From positions 1-18,243 of the forward strand of contig CAZGYE010000082.1 in the NCBI GenBank assembly GCA_964530165.1: DNA of 18,243 bases. Reading direction: 5' to 3'. The translations under genes were made by a program, and so were the position numbers. The notes below the pieces were generated by a model, which worked only from the letters and a program-made list of their open reading frames with translations, had not been told where the DNA came from and searched no databases. The DNA is from CAZGYE01 sp964530165 (GTDB lineage: Bacteria; Planctomycetota; Planctomycetia; Planctomycetales; Planctomycetaceae). Shown here one piece after another: positions 7,658-16,000 of this stretch. Positions within the stretch are counted from its first letter, which is position 1. Every line of letters starts with the position of its first letter.

Positions 7658-8617
7658 TCACACGTCGCACAGCGCGATCGCTTGTTTCAGCCCGGCCAGC
7701 GGATCGCGTGTCGGGATGAACTCGTGGCCGACATAGCCGTTGTAGCCGACCTCAACCAGGGCTTTCATGATCGGCGGGAAGTTGATCTCCTGTCGGTCGT
7801 CAAGCTCGGCTCGGCCGGGGTTGCCGGCGGTGTGGACGTGGCCGATGTACTCCTTGTGCTGCCGGATGCGGCGGATGATGTCGCCGTCCATGATCTGCAC
7901 ATGGTAAATGTCGAACAGCAGCTTCATCCGGGGCGAGCCGACCTTCTTGATGATCTCGATGCAGTACTCGGTATGATCGCCCTGATAGCCGGGGTGTCCT
8001 TTCATCGGATGCGAGTGGTCGCGGGTGTTGAGCATCTCCAGGCAGACGTTCACCTTCTTCTTTTCCGCGTAGCCGATGAGCTTCTTGAAACCGGCGACGC
8101 AGTTCTTGACGCCTTCTTCGGGGGAGATCTCCCCACTGTGAGAGTCGGTGGCGTCCCTGTACTTGTACCCGGTGAAACCGATCACGCTCTCGACGCCGAA
8201 CTCGGCGCAGGCGTCGATCGACTTCTTCGTTTCCGCAATCACCCGCTGATGGTGCGCGGGGTTGTTCATTCCCTTGAGGAACGGCGGGTCCGGGCTCATG
8301 TCAATCGGGGCGATCGCGCACGTCAAACCGTGCTTCTTCAGAATCGGCCAGAGCTTCGGGTCGATCAGCTCGACGCTCTTGCAGCCGAGTTGCTTGGCGA
8401 TGCGAGCGGCCTGTTCGACGTCCCAATACTTCTCAAAACACCAATGGACGACCGAATGGTTGATGCGCCCCTTCGTGGCGACTTTGTCGACCGACTTGGT
8501 TTCGCCAGCGAAGACCGAACCGGCTAGAGTCGCCGCGCCGAGGGGGATGCCCTGCAACACTTGGCGGCGGGTGATTGCTCTTAGGGATGATTGACGGTTT
8601 TGTGCTGTATCGCGCAT
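7658..8617 (-). CDS. Tat-exported sugar phosphate isomerase/epimerase-like protein (xylose isomerase-like TIM barrel)
   Basis: This is a 319-residue TIM barrel of the hydroxypyruvate isomerase/AP-endonuclease-2 superfamily. Start ATG 8617 has GAGGAG six bases upstream; a 14-residue longer frame has no such site. Residues 17-37 (RRQVLQGIPLGAATLAGSVFA) form a twin-arginine leader, so the protein probably folds in the cytoplasm and is exported. Likely metal ligands are E194 in VCLEML, D236 in LLFDIYHVQ, H262 in HVHTAGNPGR and E299 in GHEF, all present. The natural substrate is not known. Members of this fold occur with DUF1080 proteins in 3-keto-sugar processing, which may be relevant given the DUF1080 gene at 16830. 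It is divergent from the gluconolactonase-like gene and convergent with the methyltransferase. Confidence 0.88.
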   Translation of the reverse strand: MRDTAQNRQSSLRAITRRQVLQGIPLGAATLAGSVFAGETKSVDKVATKGRINHSVVHWCFEKYWDVEQAARIAKQLGCKSVELIDPKLWPILKKHGLTCAIAPIDMSPDPPFLKGMNNPAHHQRVIAETKKSIDACAEFGVESVIGFTGYKYRDATDSHSGEISPEEGVKNCVAGFKKLIGYAEKKKVNVCLEMLNTRDHSHPMKGHPGYQGDHTEYCIEIIKKVGSPRMKLLFDIYHVQIMDGDIIRRIRQHKEYIGHVHTAGNPGRAELDDRQEINFPPIMKALVEVGYNGYVGHEFIPTRDPLAGLKQAIALCDV

Positions 8618-8845
8618 GGTTGACTCCTCGCTCTCGACACAATGGACTGCACCTGTCATTTTGAAACGGACAGACCTCTACAATAGGTCACCGGGTCCCG
8701 TCAGGCAATGGCTCGAACGTGGTTCCAAGAAAACGATTCATCGTTCCTCAAAGCAGACAAGACGCTTGCGAACCGCACCGGACGGGTTACGATGAGCCTA
8801 ATCGCAGTGAAACGTTCGGCATCACGGTATTCAGGAAACCCTACG

Positions 8846-9889
8846 ATGAGAAGACTCACACTGCTCGGGACGATTTGTTGGCTTTGGTTGGCCGTTCTGT
8901 CGCCGATCGGCTCGACGGCGTTTGGTCAGGAGAAGGCCGCCTCTATTCCGACACTCGGGAAAATTGTTCGCCTTGACCCGCGTCTCGACAAACTGGTCCC
9001 CAAGGACGCGAAGATTGAAATCGTGGCTAACGGGTTTACTTGGACGGAAGGTCCCGTTTGGGTCCCCGCCCAAGACGGCCCGTATCTGCTATTTTGCGAC
9101 ATTCCCCGCAATTCCGTCTTCAAGTGGCAGGAAGGCAAAGGCGTCAGCCTGTTCTTGAAGCCGTCGGGGTACACCGGCGCGGTTTACTACGGTCTGGAGC
9201 CGGGATCGAACGGGCTGCTGCTCGATCCGGAAGGCCGGCTCGTCTCGTGCGAGCACGGCGACCGGCGGGTCTCTGTGCTGACAAAAAACGGCGGGAAACG
9301 AACACTCGTGGACAACTACCGGGGCAAGCGGCTCAACAGCCCCAACGACGGGTGTTTCAAGTCCAACGGTGATCTGTACTTCACCGATCCACCGTACGGC
9401 CTGCCGGGGCACTGGGACGACCCCCGCCGCGAACTGGACTTCTGCGGCGTGTATCGGCTTTCGAAAGACGACAACGAGCTCACACTGCTGAGGGATGAAA
9501 TGACGCGCCCGAACGGCATTGCTTTCTCACAGGATGAAAAGACGCTCTACGTCGCCCAATCGGACCCCAAAGCGGCCCTGTGGAAGGCGTTCCCGGTGAA
9601 AGCGGACGGCACGTTGGGCGAGGGCCGCGTCTTCTACGACGTCACGGATCAAGTCGGCAAGCTGCCGGGACTACCCGACGGTTTGAAAGTCGATAAAAAC
9701 GGCAATCTGTTCGCCGCGGGTCCGGGCGGCGTGTGGGTCTTCTCGCCCGAGAGCAAGCCGCTGGGACGCCTCGACACCGGCCAGAGGACTGCCAACTGCT
9801 GCTGGGGGAATGACGGCACGGCCTTGTATATCACCGCCGACATGTACCTCTGCCGTGTCAAGACCACCACCAAAGGGGTCGGCTGGTAG
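8846..9889 (+). CDS. Secreted SMP-30/gluconolactonase-like beta-propeller
   Basis: This predicted lactone hydrolase has 347 residues. Start ATG 8846 follows AGGAAA and begins a clear signal peptide (MRRLTLLGTICWLWLAVLSP, cleavage near A25-F26-G27). An upstream in-frame ATG at 8708 would hide the signal peptide, so it is rejected. The six-bladed propeller carries the family's metal site: E68 in TWTEGPVW, N167 in NSPNDG, N223 in RPNGIAFS and D278 in LPDGLKVD. DLYFTDPPYGLP at 176-187 is also typical. The family opens sugar lactones such as glucono-1,5-lactone, the product of aldose dehydrogenases; here it would act in the periplasm. It is divergent from the sugar isomerase gene and followed 23 bp later by a small gene on the same strand. 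Confidence 0.88.
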   Translation: MRRLTLLGTICWLWLAVLSPIGSTAFGQEKAASIPTLGKIVRLDPRLDKLVPKDAKIEIVANGFTWTEGPVWVPAQDGPYLLFCDIPRNSVFKWQEGKGVSLFLKPSGYTGAVYYGLEPGSNGLLLDPEGRLVSCEHGDRRVSVLTKNGGKRTLVDNYRGKRLNSPNDGCFKSNGDLYFTDPPYGLPGHWDDPRRELDFCGVYRLSKDDNELTLLRDEMTRPNGIAFSQDEKTLYVAQSDPKAALWKAFPVKADGTLGEGRVFYDVTDQVGKLPGLPDGLKVDKNGNLFAAGPGGVWVFSPESKPLGRLDTGQRTANCCWGNDGTALYITADMYLCRVKTTTKGVGW

Positions 9890-9912
9890 CCCAGCCGGGT
9901 TCGGTGCGTAAG

Positions 9913-10227
9913 ATGTCTGCCACACACGTGCATGCCTCCGGAAGGCCCGGCTTGCCGCCGTTCGAGATGCCGGGCCGGTTTCGGCACGACGTCACTTACT
10001 TCTGCACACCAGCCGGCGAGCCGGGTGCGCCCCAGACGCTTGCGGAACACGAGTACTGGGTCCGCTTGGAGGATGCGCGCCGAATCTACGAAGACGGTGT
10101 GGTGCGTATCGTCTCGCCGCTCGACAGCGCCACGACGGCCGAGTTGGAGATCACCGAAGAGCAAGAAGCGTGGCTGGAGTGGATGATCGAGTACGAGATC
10201 GAGCACGTGCGGCTGGAATCAAGATGA
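9913..10227 (+). CDS. Small conserved-looking hypothetical protein
   Basis: The product has 104 residues, starting at ATG 9913 (GTG 9904 is possible). It is acidic in its second half, with no signal peptide or membrane segment. The sequence AEHEYWVRLEDARRIYEDGVVRIVSPLDSATTAELEITEEQEAWLEWM has a regular helix-strand pattern and does not look like a chance frame. I recall similar planctomycete proteins but know no function. It follows the gluconolactonase-like gene by 23 bp, consistent with co-transcription, and its stop is only 11 bp from the stop of the opposing esterase gene. No ribosome-binding site is strong. Confidence 0.7.
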   Translation: MSATHVHASGRPGLPPFEMPGRFRHDVTYFCTPAGEPGAPQTLAEHEYWVRLEDARRIYEDGVVRIVSPLDSATTAELEITEEQEAWLEWMIEYEIEHVRLESR

Positions 10228-10238
10228 TCCAGCGGGTG

Positions 10239-12803
10239 TCAATCGCTTGCCTGGAACAATTGCGGCGGGCCGCCCTGCGAGGGGGCCTTGAACTCGGAAT
10301 GCGTTCCCACCGGCAACGTGAACATCCTGAAATCACCGTGAATCCGCCGCCGATAGAGCAGCGGAGTGGCGACTTCGAAGTCGTCAGAGTTACCCGGTTT
10401 GAGCGTGTACGGTCCGCCCCAATCGCTGTAGGGGCCCTTGGTTTCGTAGACGAGTGGAATGTCGCTGCTGTTGCTAATCTTAACGCCCGGCTCGGCAAAG
10501 ACTGCGTAAAGATGCGGGGGCGACCAGCCCACTTCCGACAGCCGTAACTTCGAGGCGCCGAAATCAATGTCAGCGATCGGCACTTCCGCCGCCGGTCCTC
10601 TGCCGGTCCAGGCGGTCCAACCGCGGTGGAATAATGTCTGCATTCGTTTGACGTCGATTTGCGGATTGCGCGGTTGATAGCCGGGCGCAAAGCGTCCCTG
10701 GGCCTTGATGTCCGGATTGTCGTGCCAGTCCATTCGCAAAACCCGCGATGCGTAACTCGGACTGAGTACGCTTGCCTCCGCTGCTTGGGCCACCTGGAAT
10801 TCGAACTCGGCGCATGGAGTCCAGTCGGATTTTTTCGGATCGGTCTTGATCGCCAGCGAGACGACCGCCTTCGGAACATCGAACCGCAGCTTCCGCGAGG
10901 CATCGACCGCCGAGAGCGGACGTGCGAGAATCAACTCCGCCCAGATTTCGACGTTCTCGCCGTAACGCTCGAGATCGGGAATTGCCTCGGCCAGGGTCTT
11001 GCGATCGGCGAACAACGCGAACGTTTTCTCGGGGATGTCCTGAACGTGAATGCGGGCCATGTCGGACTGAATGAGCAGCTCGGTGAGCGGCCGCAGCATG
11101 TTGGGCGTCACGCCGACCTGCAAATGCGTGCTTTGAGGGACCTCGTTGACCCCAGGTCCCATCGGCTCGACGATGCGTGGCGTTTGTGGAGCCTTTTGGG
11201 GGTCGATGGCGGCGGCCGTCACGCCGAACAAGATCGACACGCCCTTCTCGTCCGTCGCCACTTCCTGCGGCCAGACCCGGACCCTGGGCCGATAAACCGG
11301 AAGCGGCCAAAATATCTTGACAAACTCCGTCACCCGGCTTACCTCCAGCTTCTCTTCCAGCCGGCGGAGCAGAGACGGCACGATGGCGACCACTTCGTTC
11401 TCAAAACGGCTTTTGCTGCCGTACAGCCCACTGACTAGCGCGTTGGAAACTCGGCCGCTGGTCATCCCCAACCCTCGGGTCGACACACCCCTCGGCGCCG
11501 TGACGTAGAAGTCATCGTCCGGAATGTCGAACCGCGCGGTCACGAATTTCAGCCGCAGTTTCCGTTTCTCAATGGTTGGCGTCACGACGATGCTCAGCCA
11601 AACCGGGCCGCGAGACCCGATCACCACGTTGATCGGCCCGGCAACCGCGGAACGGCCGGAACCGGTGACATACGTCGTCCCGATGGTGAGTGTGACGTCC
11701 CGAAGGCCCAACTGGATGTTGAGCCGGTCCTTCTTGTAGGCCTTCACATGCGCGCGAGCCAACTTTCCAGCATAGCGAATCCCCGAAAACACGACATCAA
11801 AATAGCGTCCTTCGGCGGTTGTGGAGTCGTAGATGTCGTCGATCCGTCCGGTCAAGGCGTCCTGCGGCGCGAGCGTCGGAATCGAGTAGGAGAGCGCGCT
11901 GAGCATGTCGTTGCCCAGCCGCACATAGACGGCCCGGGGGATCTCGACGGCGGGGACGAACGGTTGCTCCTCATCTGGTTGTGTTGCCGGCCGCTGTCCC
12001 GGGTTGACCAGCAGCCGGACCGTCGAGGAACCGCTCGACCGGGGGTTGAGCATCCATTCAACCAACTCGTCGCTGTCGTAGACGACCTTCCAAACATCGT
12101 GACCGACGTCGGAGAGTTCGTCGTAGCGGGGATTGCCGCCGGCAGCTTTCAGGGCGTTGATCATCCGACGGGACTCATCGGGACGAACAGCCGCGTCTTT
12201 CGCACCATGAAAGGCCCAGATGGGCAACTTCTTCAGCTTGTTGGCCGCCGCCTCGTCCCCGCCGCCGGAAACCGGAACGATCCCCGCCCAGCGGTCGGGC
12301 GTCGCCGCGGCAATGCTCCAGGTTCCATAGCCGCCCATCGACCAGCCGGTCAGGATCTCGCGGCGGTTGTCGACGTGGAATTCCTTTTCGACAGCCCCAA
12401 GGATTTTCAGCGCGCGCTTGCCATCGGGAGACTCGGACGACCATGCCGTCAGAATGCGTCCTTTCACGTCTTCGCACTGCGGAAAGACGACAAGAAAAGG
12501 AAACGTCTCGGCGCGCGATTTGACCGCAGGACCAATTCCGACTGTCAGTTGTCGTTTGCCGTCGTTTCCTCGCTCGCCGGCGCCGTGCAGGAACAGGATC
12601 ACCGGCCATTTCTTTTCCGGGGTGTAGTTGCGGGGAACGAAGAGAACGTATTTGTGGTCACCCGCGTCGTCCGTATAGATCCGATCCACAAAACCGCGCG
12701 GGGGATCGGCAGCGTTCACCGATTTTGCCAGGACAAGGGTCGTCAGCAACCATCCCCACAGAACCGCTCGGCACAACCGGGAAGTGATTCGGTATCGCGG
12801 CAT
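10239..12803 (-). CDS. Secreted esterase (alpha/beta hydrolase) with a long BPI/TULIP-like C-terminal extension
   Basis: The product has 854 residues. Start ATG 12803 has AAGGAG eight bases upstream. A signal peptide covers about residues 1-32 (cleavage near AAD). Residues 34-255 are a LpqC/phospholipase-carboxylesterase-like hydrolase: oxyanion region FLHGAGERGN at 71-80, nucleophile S155 in GWSMGG, acid D203 in GAKDAAV and base H235 in VGHDVW. All three catalytic residues are present. Residues about 285-775 are not part of that family. They alternate strands with two amphipathic helices (about 469-490 and 566-582) and read like the two halves of a BPI-type lipid-binding protein. The tail (about 786-854) starts YETKGPYSDWGGPYTLKPG. 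Function is inferred only: an extracytoplasmic esterase that holds or delivers a lipid. It lies 252 bp downstream of the dehydrogenase gene, same strand. Confidence 0.82.
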   Translation of the reverse strand: MPRYRITSRLCRAVLWGWLLTTLVLAKSVNAADPPRGFVDRIYTDDAGDHKYVLFVPRNYTPEKKWPVILFLHGAGERGNDGKRQLTVGIGPAVKSRAETFPFLVVFPQCEDVKGRILTAWSSESPDGKRALKILGAVEKEFHVDNRREILTGWSMGGYGTWSIAAATPDRWAGIVPVSGGGDEAAANKLKKLPIWAFHGAKDAAVRPDESRRMINALKAAGGNPRYDELSDVGHDVWKVVYDSDELVEWMLNPRSSGSSTVRLLVNPGQRPATQPDEEQPFVPAVEIPRAVYVRLGNDMLSALSYSIPTLAPQDALTGRIDDIYDSTTAEGRYFDVVFSGIRYAGKLARAHVKAYKKDRLNIQLGLRDVTLTIGTTYVTGSGRSAVAGPINVVIGSRGPVWLSIVVTPTIEKRKLRLKFVTARFDIPDDDFYVTAPRGVSTRGLGMTSGRVSNALVSGLYGSKSRFENEVVAIVPSLLRRLEEKLEVSRVTEFVKIFWPLPVYRPRVRVWPQEVATDEKGVSILFGVTAAAIDPQKAPQTPRIVEPMGPGVNEVPQSTHLQVGVTPNMLRPLTELLIQSDMARIHVQDIPEKTFALFADRKTLAEAIPDLERYGENVEIWAELILARPLSAVDASRKLRFDVPKAVVSLAIKTDPKKSDWTPCAEFEFQVAQAAEASVLSPSYASRVLRMDWHDNPDIKAQGRFAPGYQPRNPQIDVKRMQTLFHRGWTAWTGRGPAAEVPIADIDFGASKLRLSEVGWSPPHLYAVFAEPGVKISNSSDIPLVYETKGPYSDWGGPYTLKPGNSDDFEVATPLLYRRRIHGDFRMFTLPVGTHSEFKAPSQGGPPQLFQASD

Positions 12804-12962
12804 GGTGTCAGCTCCTTCAAAAGATGCGAAATCGCAGTTCTCTGGATAGATACGCTATCATGTCTTCGCGCGGCAGGATGTGCAGCAGCTCACAAAAGGT
12901 TTCGGTTGCAGAGCGTGAAAACGATTGCCTGCATTCTAACGCCGCGTCCAGTTTTAATGTAG

Positions 12963-13030
12963 GGGTCGCGGAATTTGCAAAAGTTCAGCTTTCACCCCAG
13001 ATGGCTGAATTCTTGCGAATCCAGCGACCC
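12963..13030. repeat. Imperfect inverted repeat after the dehydrogenase gene
   Basis: Arms 12963-12989 and 13004-13030 (27 bases each) pair imperfectly: ends GGGTCGC/GCGACCC and inner TTCAGC/GCTGAA match exactly, with three mismatches and two one-base gaps between. It lies 26 bp beyond the dehydrogenase stop on the minus strand, in the 252-bp gap before the esterase gene. It could end or process that transcript, but no T-run follows on the minus strand. The rest of the gap shows no gene. Confidence 0.65.
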
Positions 13031-13055
13031 TAATTGCCCACCCTCTGTCGATTTG

Positions 13056-16000
13056 CTAACGCGACGTTGCGCGACTGCTCCGGGGAACGTCGAATGAAAA
13101 GTGGATCGCTCGATCGGTGATCAGCGTGGTCACCAACCCCGCGCCCAGTCGGTTGCTCGCGACGCGGATCACCAGGTCGTTGGCGCCTGCCTGGAGTTTC
13201 AGAGGGCCTTCCCACAAGGTGTTCGCGCCCGTTTTCCGAGGCTCGGCAAGCCGAACCCGATGGCCGTTGAGCCACAGCGAGACCGCATGAGCCGTGTTCA
13301 GCACCAGCCGAGCGTGTTGTGTCCGGTCGGAAACCAAAGGAACAAACAAATAAGCTTCCAGACCCTCTTTCGAGCCGAGCAGTGCAGACAGGTCGAGGTG
13401 CTGATCGCGGCCGGTTTGCACGTGCCGCCAACGCAGGGGCCGGCCGGCCGGTCCAACCGGGCGTGCTTTCAGATCGGGCTTGGTCGCGCCGTCATAACTC
13501 CCCGCCGATAGCGGACCCAACACATAGTATTCGCCCAGCGAACTGACCGGCTGACGAAGCGTCGCCAGATAGGCGATCAGGTCGGCCAGGTCCTGCTCGG
13601 TCAGCGTCTCGACCAGGTTTTCCGGCATGATCGAGATGTTCTGCGCCCGCTTCATCTCGATCTCGTCCGATGGAATGACCAGACGCTCGCCCGTGGCGGT
13701 CTTGAGCACCAGCCGATCGGTCTCCTCGGCGGTGATCAGCCCGGTCAGCACGCGGCCGTCGGCCAGGGCCAGCGTGTAAGTTACGTAGTTGTAGTTGATC
13801 GCACCGCTGGGGTTGAGAATGTGGTAGAGCAGCTCACTCTTGCCGTACTTGGTTCCCACGGATGAAAGGTCGGGACCGACCCAATTGCCCGTCCCCTGCA
13901 CCCGATGGCAGCGTCCGCAGGCGTCGCTGCGGTCGCGATAGAAGATCTCCCGTCCCCGTCGAGCATCTCCGTCCAGCGCGAGCACCTCTTTGAGGTCGGC
14001 GATTCGCTTGCCGCTGGCCGTCTTGGGCAGAGGAATCTCCCGGCGGGCGGCCCTTCTGATTCGGCGATCCGCATGGTTGTGCAACAGGAACGTCACCTCG
14101 GTCGTGAGGTCTTCGGGCAACCGTTTCTGCCGGTGGATCGCCAGAAGCCGATTGGCGCCGTCCCACGTCGCGCTGAGCACCTGGACGGCTCGCCGGCGAA
14201 AGTCCAAGGGATACTCGAGGTCGTCAAAGACGCGCTCGAGCAACTGCTGCGCTTGCCGCCCTTGGAAATAGCTCAGGGCCGAGAGGGCGGCCAGCGCCAA
14301 CGGTCCGGCCTGCTGTTCGCCTTTCGCGTGCTCGACCAACCGGGCCGCCATGTCTCGAGCCGGCCCGTACCGCAGCCTGCCCAGCGATTCCAACGCGGCG
14401 GCGCGGGTCGAGTGCTCCTGCCGCTCGTCACCGGCCAACTCCATCAACCGGCCCTCGTAACCGACGGCGCCGCAACGGGCGATCGTCTTGATTGCCTCGA
14501 CCCGCAGCTCGTCCGAGGCGAGGGCGGACTGAAACACTTTCTGCATCTTGTCTGTCTCGCGAACCGGTTTCCAGGCCTTGGCAAGCTTGGAGCCGAGCCG
14601 CCTGAGGATCTCCCGCTGTCGCTCCGGGTCGTCCTGAGCCAAGAACCGGTCGATGAACAGTTCCGCCGCTCGCGGATCGTCGAGCCGGGTCAGAGCGATG
14701 TCGGCTCCGCGAGCCAGCGCGGGGGAATCGTTCTGTGCAAGAATGGCGCGCAGCGCCGCCAACGCTTCAGGACGCTGAAGCACCCACGCCAAGCCGATCA
14801 CTTTCGACGCCGCGTTGCCGGGAGGCAGTTCGTCGCCAATGCGCAGGAAAGCGTCGTTGGTCGTGATCGGGTAGTAGGGCGGCAAGGCAACCGGCTCGTC
14901 CCCCCAGCCGTCGGCCAGCGCCGGCCGCGTCACTTGCGAGAACAACTTGGTGAGGAAATCCGGCTCCCGGTCTTTGAGCGCCAGACAGAGGGCTTCCAAG
15001 TAGTATCGGTCTTTGCCGTCCCAGCCGGCGGCCAACTTCAACAGCGCCTCGCCGGCCTTCGAAGTCTGGACGTGCCGCAGCGCCAGTAGCAATTCTCGGC
15101 GCACCCCGGCGTCCGGATCTTCGGCCAGCGGCAGCACCTCGCCCAGCAACCGGGCTGCGGGCGGCTCGACCGTCCTGGCTGACTCCGGCGCCACGACCGC
15201 CTCGCGGGCAACATCCTGCACCAGGATGCGCAGCGCCAGTTCGCGTATCTGCGGATCGGCATCCTTCAGAGCAGCGATCGTATCCGCGCGGCCCGTCTCG
15301 GCCAGATCGGCCAACACGAACAGAGCACGCGCTCGCTCGTGAGGCCGACCGTCTCGGAACAGGGCCGAGACCGCTTCCCTCGCCTTATTTCCCTGGGCGA
15401 GCAGCCCCTGCCGGGCCGCAAACCGAGTCGCCACGTTGGGCGACTTCAACGCCGCGATTAAACCGGCCGGGCTGGCGAAATCCGGTTTCCGGGCGCGGGG
15501 CTGAGAACCGGCGGGCCGGAGAGAATAGAGGCGGCCGGTGGTCTGGTCGGAGAGGCGGCCGGCGCCGACGCCGGCGTCGTACCAGTCGCAGACGAACAGC
15601 GAACCGTCGGGCGCCACGGCGGCATCCACCGGACGAAACCAGCTATCCTCGCCCCGCAGCAACACGCGGTACTCGCTCCGGAAGGCCGCCCCGTGACGCT
15701 TCAGCGGATGAAAGTTCACCTGGTGGGTTCCGGCGTCAAGCTGCAAGACCGCCCCCTGGTATTCTTTCCCGAACAGGTCTCCCTCATAGACCAGGATGCC
15801 CGTCGGACCGCCGTTGCCCGTGCCGACCAGTTTGGGCACGATGCCGGGCAGTTCCTCCGCCCACTGCCGGCTCGACCCCGGAGTCTGGTAGCCGTAGTTT
15901 CCCCCGGGCATGATCCACAGCATCCGGCAGCCGAGGTCCCCATCGTCGTCGTTATCGGAAACGAACACGTGACCGAAAGAGCTGACGCACGCCTCATAGT

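Noticed and set aside
7505..8527. A 340-codon plus-strand open frame
   Set aside because: It is the antisense shadow of the sugar isomerase gene, and its start lies inside the methyltransferase gene and hairpin.
11748..12962. A 404-codon plus-strand open frame
   Set aside because: It is antisense to the esterase, which has a signal peptide, catalytic triad and ribosome-binding site; the frame reflects high G+C codon bias.
13905..15089. A 394-codon plus-strand open frame
   Set aside because: It is antisense to the HEAT-repeat and heme region of the dehydrogenase, with low-complexity Arg/Gln/Gly composition.
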